This document shows positions 23,092 through 33,899 of a DNA stretch of 64,000 nucleotides, piece by piece. The position numbers and the translations under genes are program-made. This DNA comes from Chondrosia reniformis (lineage: Eukaryota > Porifera > Demospongiae > Chondrillida > Chondrillidae): contig OX359193.1 in NCBI GenBank assembly GCA_947172415.1, forward strand, positions 3,528,501-3,592,500, given 5' to 3'. The notes below the pieces were generated by a model. The model saw nothing but the letters and a program-made list of their open reading frames with translations, was not told the DNA's origin and did not search any database. The number at the start of each line of letters is the position of its first letter. Position 1 is the stretch's first letter.

Positions 23092-26000
23092 GGAACATAC
23101 AACTAGTACATACAACTAGGACAAATAACTGGTATATACAACTAGTTCATATCACTACTTCATAGAACAAGTACATACAAGTAGTATCTAGTATATATAG
23201 CTAGTACCTAACTAGTACCTAGTTTAACTAGTACTAGAACCTACAACTAGTCCATACAACCAGAACATACGCATATAACTAGTACATACAACTAGTAAAT
23301 ACAACTAGTACATACAACCATTACATACAATTAATATCTACAACTGACAATTATAACTAGAAATAGTACATTAAGCTTGTAAAGTACATACAACTAGTAC
23401 ATAAAACTAGGAGACACAACTACTACATATGACTAGTATATGCTTACACATATAACTGGCACATATAAAGAGTACAAACAACTAGTTCATACAACTAGTA
23501 CATACAACTAGTTCATTCAATTAGAACATACAACTACTACAAACAACTAGTAACTAGTACATACAACTATTACATACAACTAGGACATACAACTGGTATA
23601 TACAACTAGTTCATATAACTAATACATACAACTAGTACATGCAAGTAATATCTAGTACATATTGCTAGTACCTACCTAGTACCTAGTGTAACTAGTACTA
23701 GAACCTAAAACTAGTACATACAAGTAGTACATACACATATAATTAGTAAATACAACTAGTACATACAACTAGCACATACAACTAGTACATACAATTGGTA
23801 CCTACAACTTCTAAATATAACTAGTACTTGTAAATACAACTAGTGCATACAATTAGTACCTATAATTAATACCTACAACTAGTAAATCTTACAAGTACTA
23901 GTACATACCACTAGTTCATACAACTTGTACTTACAACTAGTACCTATGACTAGAACATACACAAATAACTAGTACATTAATATAGTACATACAACTAGTA
24001 AATTAAACTAGAACTCCAACTAGTAGGTAGAATTATTACATAAAATTAGTACATACATCAAATACATACAACTACTACATACAAGTAGTTCATACAACTA
24101 GAACATACAACTAGTACATACAACTGGCACATAACTAGTTCATAAAACTAGTGCATGCAATGAGAACATAAAACTACTACATACAACTAGAACATACAAC
24201 TAATACCTCCAACTAGTAAATATAACTTGTACTAGTACATACAACTAGTTCATACAACTAGTAAATAACTAGTGCATACAACTGATACCTACAACTAGTA
24301 AATGTAACTTGTACTAGTACATACGATTAGTTCATACAACTAGTATATAACTAGTACATAACTAGTACATACAGATCGTACCTACAAAAAGTACATACAA
24401 CTAGTACATACAACTAGTATATAAAATTAGTACATACAACTATTACATTCAACTAGTACTTACAACCAGTTCCTACAACTAGTTAACATAACTTGTACTT
24501 GTACATACAAGTAGTACATAGAACTAGTATTTACAACTAGTAAATAATACTAGTAATAGTACATGCAACTAGTTAATTCAACAACTACATACAAGTAGTA
24601 CATAACTAGTACATATACGTAGTATTTACAACTAGTACACACAATATGTACATACTAGTAGTACATGCAACTAGTACATTTAACTTGTACATAAAATTAG
24701 TACCTCAAACTAGTACATACAACTAGTACATTCAACAAGTAACGAGAACATACAACTAGTACATTGAACTAGTACATACAACTTGCAACCACAACTAGTA
24801 CATACAAGTAGTAACTAGTACAATCAACTGGAACATACAACTAGTACATACAACTAGGACAAATAACTGGTATATACAACTAGTTCATATCACTACTTCA
24901 TAGAACAAGTACATACAAGTAGTATCTAGTATATATAGCTAGTACCTAACTAGTACCTAGTTTAACTAGTACTAGAACCTACAACTAGTCCATACAACCA
25001 GAACATACGCATATAACTAGTACATACAACTAGTAAATACAACTAGTACATACAACCATTACATACAATTAATATCTACAACTGACAATTATAACTAGAA
25101 ATAGTACATTAAGCTTGTAAAGTACATACAACTAGTACATAAAACTAGGAGACACAACTACTACATATGACTAGTATATGCTTACACATATAACTGGCAC
25201 ATATAAAGAGTACAAACAACTAGTTCATACAACTAGTACATACAACTAGTTCATTCAATTAGAACATACAACTACTACAAACAACTAGTAACTAGTACAT
25301 ACAACTATTACATACAACTAGGACATACAACTGGTATATACAACTAGTTCATATAACTAATACATACAACTAGTACATGCAAGTAATATCTAGTACATAT
25401 TGCTAGTACCTACCTAGTACCTAGTGTAACTAGTACTAGAACCTAAAACTAGTACATACAAGTAGTACATACACATATAATTAGTAAATACAACTAGTAC
25501 ATACAACTAGCACATACAACTAGTACATACAATTGGTACCTACAACTTCTAAATATAACTAGTACTTGTAAATACAACTAGTGCATACAATTAGTACCTA
25601 TAATTAATACCTACAACTAGTAAATCTTACAAGTACTAGTACATACCACTAGTTCATACAACTTGTACTTACAACTAGTACCTATGACTAGAACATACAC
25701 AAATAACTAGTACATTAATATAGTACATACAACTAGTAAATTAAACTAGAACTCCAACTAGTAGGTAGAATTATTACATAAAATTAGTACATACATCAAA
25801 TACATACAACTACTACATACAAGTAGTTCATACAACTAGAACATACAACTAGTACATACAACTGGCACATAACTAGTTCATAAAACTAGTGCATGCAATG
25901 AGAACATAAAACTACTACATACAACTAGAACATACAACTAATACCTCCAACTAGTAAATATAACTTGTACTAGTACATACAACTAGTTCATACAACTAGT

Positions 26001-26376
26001 AAATAACTAGTGCATACAACTGATACCTACAACTAGTAAATGTAACTTGTACTAGTACATACGATTAGTTCATACAACTAGTATATAACTAGTACATAAC
26101 TAGTACATACAGATCGTACCTACAAAAAGTACATACAACTAGTACATACAACTAGTATATAAAATTAGTACATACAACTATTACATTCAACTAGTACTTA
26201 CAACCAGTTCCTACAACTAGTTAACATAACTTGTACTTGTACATACAAGTAGTACATAGAACTAGTATTTACAACTAGTAAATAATACTAGTAATAGTAC
26301 ATGCAACTAGTTAATTCAACAACTACATACAAGTAGTACATAACTAGTACATATACGTAGTATTTACAACTAGTAC
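22901..26376. repeat. 1738-bp tandem duplication in the satellite
   Basis: Copy 1 covers about 22901-24638 and copy 2 about 24639-26376. The landmark ACACAATATG is at 22901 and 24639, and the closing ATATACGTAGTATTTACAAC appears before 24638 and again before 26376. The stretches I compared are identical, although 13-mers elsewhere are very divergent. This means a recent segmental duplication or an assembly artefact. Confidence 0.85.
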
Positions 26377-26629
26377 ATACAACTAGTAAATATAATTAAT
26401 ACATACAACTATTACATTCAAATTGTACATACAACTAGTACCTATAACTAGTAAAAATAACAGGTACTGGTACACACAACTAGTACATACAGCTAGTGTC
26501 TAGAGTTAGTAAATATTTCCAGTACTAGTAAATGCCGCTAGTTAATACAACTAGTACATAACTAGTACATACAACTAGTACATACAACTATTATATACAA
26601 TTATTACATGCAACTATTACATTCAACAA

Positions 26630-26638
26630 TTGCATATA
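26630..26638. repeat. Target-site duplication, left, of zinc-finger LINE
   Basis: TTGCATATA is repeated at 29826-29834 immediately after the element's A/T-rich 3' tail. It sits at the exact change from 13-mer to element sequence. Confidence 0.6.
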
Positions 26639-26641
26639 TTG

Positions 26642-27760
26642 TCTTGTTGTGGCTGTAGCAGATTAGGCAAATGTCGCTTCTGTGCGTGCGTTAAATCAAA
26701 GAGTAGTTGTAGAAATTTTCAGCCGAGTCGCACGGGAAACTGCCACAACCAGATTAACAATGATCCGTCTCAGAGGACCTCGAACAATGTCCACAACCAT
26801 CGGCATCAATCTAAATCTGCACCATTGGTGGAGCAAAATTCCCATGCCCCCTCTCCAGAGGTATTTGTGAACGTGGAAGATCATTTGCCTTCTTACACGC
26901 CAGCAAACAAAATGAACTTCAGATGAGGAGATTTGGAGAGGCAAGAAGTTGATCAAGAGATAAGAAAAGCATATGATGAAGTTGTGCACTGGCACCAGAA
27001 TCTGTTCAAGATTCCATCAGGCAAGCAAGGGAAGACCTTTGTTTCTGTGATGGCTGGCCTGTTCCAGTCATATGCAGATGGGTCAGCTATGGAGAAAATA
27101 TCTCTGAAGGCAGCAATGGTGCTACCGGCTCTCTTACTCCAAAAGCCTCACCTAACCTCCAAAACAAAGGACCACATAAACTGCATTGAGAGGAGATACT
27201 GATTGTGGAAGGAAGGAAACTTTGAGGCACTGCTTGAGGAGGGAAGAGTGATCCAGCGAAGGCTTCAACCCAATATGAGAGCAAATAATCCACAGTTAGC
27301 AAGATGCTTTGAGGAGCGGATGGGTCAGGGCAAGATAAGAGTAGCAGTTCGTTTGATATCTGGTGGTAACACCAAAGTACTCCCATTGAATGATCTGGTG
27401 GATGAACATCGAACTGTGCGGGATGTATTGATGGAGAAACATCCTGCAGGAGAAGGTTTACAGTCTAAACTTCTGTCAGAACCAACCAGCAGGGGTGTCC
27501 ATCCTATTATATTTGAAGAGATCACAACATTGTCCATCATGGAAGCAGCATTACATACAGACCGAAGTGCAGGCCTTTCAGGATTAGATGCCTCTGCATG
27601 GAAGAGGATGTGCAGCTCATTCCAGAAAGCCTCAAATGATCTTTGTTTAGCTATAGCCATGAAAACAAAAAGGATTGCAAGTACTGTGGTAGATCCTGGG
27701 CCCCTACTTCCGCTGACTGCTTGTCGACTTGTTGCTCTGGACAAGTGTCCAGGGGTATGA
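26642..27760 (+). CDS. N-terminal zinc finger and pre-RT region of the zinc-finger LINE
   Basis: One frame, interrupted by TGA at 26924-26926 and 27200-27202 and ending at TGA 27758-27760. It starts with a Cys-rich finger (SCCGCSRLGKCRFCACVKS, then C..F.PSRTGNC), probably nucleic-acid binding. It continues with AYDEVVHWHQNLFKIPSGK, AMVLPALLLQKPH, EGRVIQRRLQPN, FEERMGQGKIRVAVRL, VRDVLMEKHPAG and ALHTDRSAGLSGLDASAW, the region that leads into RT. Relatives usually have Trp or Arg where the first and third TGA lie (NFR-TGA-GDL, CPGV-TGA-PIG), which fits TGG or CGA changing to TGA. No clear start ATG. Confidence 0.7.
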
Positions 27761-28540
27761 CCGATAGGGGTGGGGGAAGTGGCACGGAGAATTATCAGCA
27801 AATCCATCCTGTCTGTTATTCGATCGGAAATTCAGGAGGTGATAGGACCATCACAGTTGTGTGTGGGCCAGAAAAGCGGCTGCAAAGCTGCTGTGCATGC
27901 ACTTGATGACATCTTTGATGAGGATTCCACTGATGGAGTTTTGCTGGTTGACGCTTCCAATGCATTCAATTGTCTGAACAGGAAAGCTGCACTCGTAAAT
28001 TGAGTGCAGCACGAATTTGTGCCTTGCCCTTGGAACAGTGTTGGTAAACACATACTGCTCAGAGCCTTACCTGTTCATTAATGGGTAATGTATTCTATCC
28101 AGAGAGGGGACCACCCAAGGGGACCCACTAGCCATGGAAATGTATGCCATGGCCACCTTGCCACTTATCAAATGCCTACAACAGGAAGCTGATATCAAAC
28201 AAATCTGGTATGCATATGATTCTGCTGCTGGTGGTGGCATGAATCAGATCCGGAGATGGTGGGATGAGATCGTTGAAAGAGGTCCAGCCTTTGGATACTT
28301 TGCAAACCCTGCCAAGACATCGCTGTTGTAAAGGGAGAGCACTAGGAGGATGCAGTGAAATGCTTTGAGGATACAGAGGTACAGATCACTACGAATGGTA
28401 AAGGATACCTAGGATCATTGGTTGGCACATCTTCTTTCAAAGAGAAATATGCTGAAATGAGGGTTGATGAATGGAAGGGAGAACTACGGACACGGGCTGA
28501 AATTGCTGCGAATCAGCTTCAGGCTCTGCTTTCCTTCTGA
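27761..28540 (+). CDS. RT core of the zinc-finger LINE (fragmented)
   Basis: Continues the preceding frame with PIGVGEVARRIISKSILSVI, the CVGQKSGCKAAVHAL segment and motif A LLVDASNAFNCLNRKAAL, up to TGA 28001-28003. After that the frame is lost: motif-B-like sequence (GTTQGDPLA-type) can be read around 28095-28135, and 28134-28331 carries MEMYAMATLPLIKCL, the motif-C region QIWYAYDSAAGG (the usual YADD box reads YAYD here) and GPAFGYFANPAKTSLL. 28355-28540 continues the thumb (GYLGSLVGT). Dead as an enzyme. Confidence 0.7.
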
Positions 28541-28562
28541 GTATTCAGAACAAATGGTCGCA

Positions 28563-29301
28563 TTAATCCAGAACAACACAAGGTATTGGACATCTGCTAC
28601 AACCAATTGAAGTCATATTTCGACATGAGTTGATACCAGCAATCACGGGACGGCAAGCAATAAGTGATATAGAAAGAAGAGTGTTTGCCTTGCCCACACG
28701 ACTGGGGGGTCTAAGATTTGAGGTACTACCAGAAGTAGCAGAACGATTGTATAGCACTGCAAGGAAGGTAATTGAACCCTTGAAGAACTTTATTCGAAGC
28801 AAAGAGGAAACCAATGAAGCCCAGATTGATGCAGAGCAGGGTAGACTTGCCAAGTCAGTGCAGTTTGAGAACAAGGAAGAACAGGAAAGAAAGGCTGAGG
28901 CAGTGCGAAAAGAAGTGAGTGCTAACAAAAGAAAGGCATTTTCTCTGGCAGAGCAGAAAGGGTCATCTTCATGGCTACACACTCTCCCTGTGGCAGAACA
29001 TGGTTTTTTCCTGCACAAAGGAGCCTTCCGCGATGCCATTGCATTGAGGTATGGGTGGTGACCAACAGGAATGCCCAATGTGTTTGTATGTGGAAAGGCA
29101 AATGGACTCGAGCATGCTCTGAGCTGCTGCAGGGGGGACATGTCATCAAACATCACAATGAGATTAGAGGTCGCACACAACGTACGAACTGAGCCAATGC
29201 TGCAACCACTCACAGGAGAGGTGCTGAGGGGCAGGTGTGCCAACACTGAAGATGCGGGCAGAGTTGATGTGAAATGCACTGGTTTTTGGAATGTACACTA
29301 A
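28563..29301 (+). CDS. Post-RT region of the zinc-finger LINE
   Basis: The segment 28630-29061 reads IPAITGRQAISDIERRVFALP and LPTRLGGLRF, a helical post-RT region rich in Lys/Glu, then LPVAEHGFFLHKGAFRDAIALRYGW. After TGA at 29059-29061 the same frame goes on with MPNVFVCGKANGLEHALSCC, a C-x-C...H...C zinc-knuckle-like motif, and LQPLTGEVLRG to TAA at 29299-29301. This Cys/His motif before the nuclease recalls the CCHC knuckle of RLE LINEs. Confidence 0.6.
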
Positions 29302-29704
29302 GACACATTTTTAGATGTAAGGGTGTCTTACCCCTGGGCGTCCAGTAACAGAAACAAGCCAATCAAGACAGTGTATCAGCATCATGAGAAGGAGATAAGA
29401 CGAGTATATGATCAAAGAATTAGAGAGATTGAGCGGGGAACTTTCACCCCTCCATTCCTTTCAGCCACAAGGGGCATGGAACCAGCAGCATCCATTTTTT
29501 TTCAAAAAATTGGCATCCATGATTTCCACCAAAAGAGGTTACACCTATCAGAAGGTGATGACCTGGATCAGACAAAGAATCCCATTCAATCTTCTCAGAT
29601 CTGCCATTAGTGCTATCAGAGCTACCAGACCATCCGCGTCTCCACCACCAGATCCAACAATGATTGCCATTGTTACCCGTAGTAGACATAACATTGAATA
29701 TTAA
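29302..29704 (+). CDS. C-terminal nuclease-like region of the zinc-finger LINE
   Basis: In the frame of the preceding segment: DTFLDVRVSYPWASS, then VYQHHEKEIRRVYDQRIREIERGTFTP to 29610; a second frame (29408-29704) carries TKRGYTYQKVMTWIRQRIPF. In relatives the FFDVRVF..P motif looks like the (D/E)-x-K/V strand of a restriction-like nuclease, supplying the target nick. That assignment is an inference. The change of frame marks a small indel near 29500. Confidence 0.55.
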
Positions 29705-29825
29705 TGACTTTATTGTATATGAATGTATATATTAAAAACGGTTAACAGTGACTTGCAATTTTAAATTTATGGCAAAACATTATTTATTATTTTATTGTAT
29801 ATATTATTAATATTATATTCACCTT

Positions 29826-29834
29826 TTGCATATA
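29826..29834. repeat. Target-site duplication, right, of zinc-finger LINE
   Basis: TTGCATATA, the match of 26630-26638, directly followed by resumed 13-mer sequence. Confidence 0.6.
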
Positions 29835-30650
29835 ATTAGTACTTACAACTAGTTAATATAACTAGTACTTGTACATACAACTAATACCAACTTAGTACCT
29901 AGTATTGCTAGTACTAGAATCTACACCTAGGACATAAAACTAGTACATAGAACTAGTCCATACAAGCAGTACATACAACTAGTTCGTACACTTAGAACAT
30001 ACAACTACTATATAAAACTAGTAAATACAGCTAATACCTACAACTAGTAAAAATAACTGGTACTAGTATATACAACTAATTCCCACCTAATACCTAGTAT
30101 AACTAGTACTATAACCAACAAGTAGTTAATATATTAGTATACACAACCAGTACATACAACTAGAAACTAGTGCATGGAGCTAAAACATATAACTAGTACA
30201 TACCACTAGTTCATAAAACTAGCACGTACAACTAGTACGTATCATTAGAACATACACATGTAAGTAGTTCATATAAATAGTTCATACAACTAGTACATTA
30301 AACTAGAACTCCAACTATGAAATAGAATTATTTCATACAGTTATATACTACACATATCTAGTACATATAACTAGTAAATACAAGTAGTATTACTACAACT
30401 AGTATATTCAACTAGTACATAAAAGTAGTACATACAACTAGTTAAAATAACTAGTACTAGTAGATACAACTAGTACCTACTTAGTACCCAGTTTTACTAG
30501 TACTAGTACATACAACTAGTACCTACTTAGTACCCAGTTTTACTAGTACCAGAACCTACAACTAGTACTTATGACTAGTACCCAACTACTACATATAACT
30601 AGTACATACACATAGAAATACAATTAGTACATGCAAATTGTACATACAAC
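29835..30650. repeat. 13-bp satellite, block 4
   Basis: Degenerate 13-mers between the zinc-finger LINE and the 1231-bp duplication. Nothing else seen. Confidence 0.95.
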
Positions 30651-30966
30651 TAGTGCATACAAGTAGTACATAAAACTAGTACATACAATTAGTACTTAAA
30701 ACTAGTACATAACTAGTAGATACAACTAATACAAACCTAGTTCATACAACTAGTGCCTACAGTTAGTAATTATTACCAGTACTAGTACAAACCACTAGTA
30801 CATACAACTAGTACCTACAACCAGTAAATATTACCTGCACTAGTACGTACAACTAGTACAAACAACTAGTGCCTACAGTTATTAAATCTTAATAGTACTA
30901 GTACATAACACTAGTTAATTCAACTTGTACATAACTAGTACATACAACTAATTTGCAGAACTTTTA

Positions 30967-31468
30967 CAGTGCAGTCCACTTAATTCGAATCTCCAGGGAA
31001 TCAAGAAAAATTTAAAATAAAAGGAATTTTGAATTATCAGGATTATGTACAAAATAGCAAAGTGATGTCTAAACAGCAAAGTGAAATATAGTGAAAAAGA
31101 GAAAATTACGCAACTTACTCAATAAAATTAGTTCTTTCCAGAGGGAGCGTTGTCCACAAGATGGATAATCTCTAGTTTTCGTTTGAGGGTAAGTGATTGG
31201 TACCGTGAAGGTTGCACAACTAGAGAATAACAATGCACTGAGAATGATTAATGATGATTTAGCTAAAAATCTTAACCGTTAAAGGTGCGATTGCCGCCTA
31301 TATAACTTTGAGGCTCGCTTATTTGTATTAACATACTTCCATATTCTCTACGAAATAAACGAAAATTCCCAAGAAATTGATGTACTGGGACTATACAGGG
31401 AACAGGGGTTCTATTTGCAATAGGCGAAATTTCGTCGAAAATGCATTAAAATTAAGTGGACTGCACTG
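30967..31468. mobile_element. pogo/Tc1-like MITE, copy 1
   Basis: A 502-bp non-coding element with terminal inverted repeats CAGTGCAGTCCACTTAATT at the left and its complement AATTAAGTGGACTGCACTG at the right. It is flanked by TA on both sides (30965-30966 and 31469-31470), the target duplication of the Tc1/mariner/pogo superfamily. CAGT-type ends favour pogo/Tigger. There is no transposase frame, so it would need an autonomous partner. Confidence 0.85.
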
Positions 31469-32197
31469 TATATACAATTAGTACATTTAACTATTACATT
31501 CAACTAGTACATATAACTAGTACTTACAACTAGTTAAAATAACTAGTACTTGTACATACAACTAGTACCTACTTAGTACCTAGTATAACTAATACTAGAA
31601 CCTACAACTAGTACATATAACTAGTTCATACAACTAGTACATACAACTAATACAAACAATTAGTACAAAGAAATAGTAAATGCAAATAGTACACACAACT
31701 AGTACTACAACTAATACAAAGGACTAGTACACACAATTAGTGAGTACAACTAGAAACTAGTACATACAACTAGTATATTGAACTAGTATATACAACTAGT
31801 ACATACTGCTAGTACGTACAACTAGTAACTATTACATGCAACTAGTACATGCAACTAATACATAGAACTTGTATATACTACTAGTGCATACAAGTAGTAC
31901 ATAAAACTAGTACATACAATTAGTACTTAAAACTAGTACATAACTAGTAGATACAACTAATACAAACCTAGTTCATACAACTAGTGCCTACAGTTAGTAA
32001 TTATTACCAGTACTAGTACAAACCACTAGTACATACAACTAGTACCTACAACCAGTAAATATTACCTGCACTAGTACGTACAACTAGTACAAACAACTAG
32101 TGCCTACAGTTATTAAATCTTAATAGTACTAGTACATAACACTAGTTAATTCAACTTGTACATAACTAGTACATACAACTAATTTGCAGAACTTTTA

Positions 32198-32699
32198 CAG
32201 TGCAGTCCACTTAATTCGAATCTCCAGGGAATCAAGAAAAATTTAAAATAAAAGGAATTTTGAATTATCAGGATTATGTACAAAATAGCAAAGTGATGTC
32301 TAAACAGCAAAGTGAAATATAGTGAAAAAGAGAAAATTACGCAACTTACTCAATAAAATTAGTTCTTTCCAGAGGGAGCGTTGTCCACAAGATGGATAAT
32401 CTCTAGTTTTCGTTTGAGGGTAAGTGATTGGTACCGTGAAGGTTGCACAACTAGAGAATAACAATGCACTGAGAATGATTAATGATGATTTAGCTAAAAA
32501 TCTTAACCGTTAAAGGTGCGATTGCCGCCTATATAACTTTGAGGCTCGCTTATTTGTATTAACATACTTCCATATTCTCTACGAAATAAACGAAAATTCC
32601 CAAGAAATTGATGTACTGGGACTATACAGGGAACAGGGGTTCTATTTGCAATAGGCGAAATTTCGTCGAAAATGCATTAAAATTAAGTGGACTGCACTG
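32198..32699. mobile_element. pogo/Tc1-like MITE, copy 2 (by duplication)
   Basis: Same sequence, ends and TA flanks as 30967-31468, exactly 1231 bp away. Because flanking satellite is duplicated too, this copy arose by segmental duplication, not by a second transposition. Confidence 0.85.
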
Positions 32700-33112
32700 T
32701 ATATACAATTAGTACATTTAACTATTACATTCAACTAGTACATATAACTAGTACTTACAACTAGTTAAAATAACTAGTACTTGTACATACAACTAGTACC
32801 TACTTAGTACCTAGTATAACTAATACTAGAACCTACAACTAGTACATATAACTAGTTCATACAACTAGTACATACAACTAATACAAACAATTAGTACAAA
32901 GAAATAGTAAATGCAAATAGTACACACAACTAGTACTACAACTAATACAAAGGACTAGTACACACAATTAGTGAGTACAACTAGAAACTAGTACATACAA
33001 CTAGTATATTGAACTAGTATATACAACTAGTACATACTGCTAGTACGTACAACTAGTAACTATTACATGCAACTAGTACATGCAACTAATACATAGAACT
33101 TGTATATACTAC

Positions 33113-33655
33113 TAGTTCATATAAGTAGTACATACAACAAGTACATACAAGTAGTACATACAACTAGCAAATATAACTAGTACTAGTACATACAACTAGT
33201 ACATACAATTAATACCAAACAACTAGTAAATATAACTAGAAATAGTACATGCAACTGGTAAACTACATACAACTAGTACATACAACTAGTACATACAACT
33301 AGTACATACAACTAGTTCATACAATTAGAACATACAACTACTACATAAAATTAGTACATACAACTAATACCTACAACTAGTAAATATAACTTGCACTAGT
33401 ACATACAACTAGAACATACAACTAGTCCCTACAACCAGTAAATATTACCAGCACTAGTACGTCCAACTAGTAAATGCAACTCCTACATACAACTAGTGCA
33501 TAAATTTGTACATACAACTATTACATTCAACTAGTACATATAACTAGTATCTACAACTGGTAAATATAACCAGTGCCTGTATATACAACTAGTACATACA
33601 ACAAGTGCCTACTGTTATTAAATATTACCAGTACTAGTACATACCACTAGTTAAT
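33113..33655. repeat. 13-bp satellite, block 5
   Basis: Degenerate 13-mers, with nothing else seen, up to the ribozyme-bearing insert. Confidence 0.95.
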
Positions 33656-33659
33656 ACCA

Positions 33660-33899
33660 CGATGGAAAAAATTGGGGAACTTTAAGATCTAAAGCTGATC
33701 TTAAAGCAAACTTCCATCGTATGCCATACTGATGAATCTTAATAAGGACGAAACAGCTGTCTATAGCTTGACCATCTTTTTGAGTCGCTAGGGGGAGACT
33801 CTGGTTCCCATCAAGTGAACTTCGGTTCCGCCCATTAGCTCATTGCGCTCCTCAGGGGACATGAGTGGGCAGGGGTAATACCCAGAGTTAAATGATGAT
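33660..33899 (+). mobile_element. Decayed retrozyme (hammerhead-bearing short element)
   Basis: About 240 bp of non-satellite DNA with the same order of parts as the 363-bp retrozyme units at 60874. An upstream hairpin (TTTAAGATC 33681-33689 with GATCTTAAA 33697-33705) is nested in CGATGGAA/TTCCATCG (33660-33667, 33712-33719). Then come a hammerhead core (33723-33767) and a downstream stretch alignable by eye with the dimer (CTCTGGTTCCCAT, ACTTCGGTTCCGCC against CACTGGTTGCCAT, ACTTCGGTCCCCC). It is a single unit with no coding potential. It is a diverged member of the same or a sister family. Confidence 0.7.
33723..33767 (+). ncRNA. Hammerhead ribozyme, type I, degenerate
   Basis: Core CTGATGA at 33729-33735, GAAA at 33750-33753 and ACAGCTGTC ending at 33761. 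Stem I GCCATA/TATAGC pairs except for one position. Stem II (ATCTTAATAAGGAC) is poorly paired compared with the intact copies, so activity is doubtful. Cleavage would follow the GTC at 33759-33761. Confidence 0.65.

Larger units (their letters stand above)
16916..26629. repeat. 13-bp satellite, block 3 (longest)
   Basis: About 9.7 kb of degenerate 13-mers without any inserted gene. It has higher-order structure: a 292-bp tandem duplication (about 22508-23091) and a 1738-bp tandem duplication (about 22901-26376), both described separately. Isolated stop-free stretches carry no protein-like sequence. Confidence 0.95.
26639..29825 (+). mobile_element. Zinc-finger / RT / RLE-like retroelement, decayed
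   Basis: A 3.2-kb element with a 9-bp target duplication. Its parts are an N-terminal cysteine-rich finger, a conserved N-terminal region, RT, and a C-terminal region that looks like a PD-(D/E)xK-type nuclease. I recognise the protein as belonging to a family very abundant in cnidarian, sponge and other invertebrate genomes, but cannot name the clade with certainty. The first 1.37 kb stays in a single frame broken only by four TGA codons; further on there are frameshifts and other stops. An A/T-rich 3' end runs from 29705 to 29825. Confidence 0.75.
30651..33112. repeat. 1231-bp tandem duplication carrying a MITE
   Basis: Copy 1 is 30651-31881 and copy 2 is 31882-33112. The landmark TAGTGCATACAAGTAG lies at 30651 and 31882, and all other landmarks compared keep the same 1231-bp offset, including both ends of the MITE (30967 and 32198). 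I saw no difference in the stretches compared. Apart from the MITE, the unit is 13-bp satellite. Confidence 0.9.

Noticed and set aside
27087-29279. Minus-strand frames opposite the zinc-finger LINE, up to 238 codons
   Set aside because: Low-complexity Ser/Leu-rich antisense of the recognisable plus-strand coding sequence.
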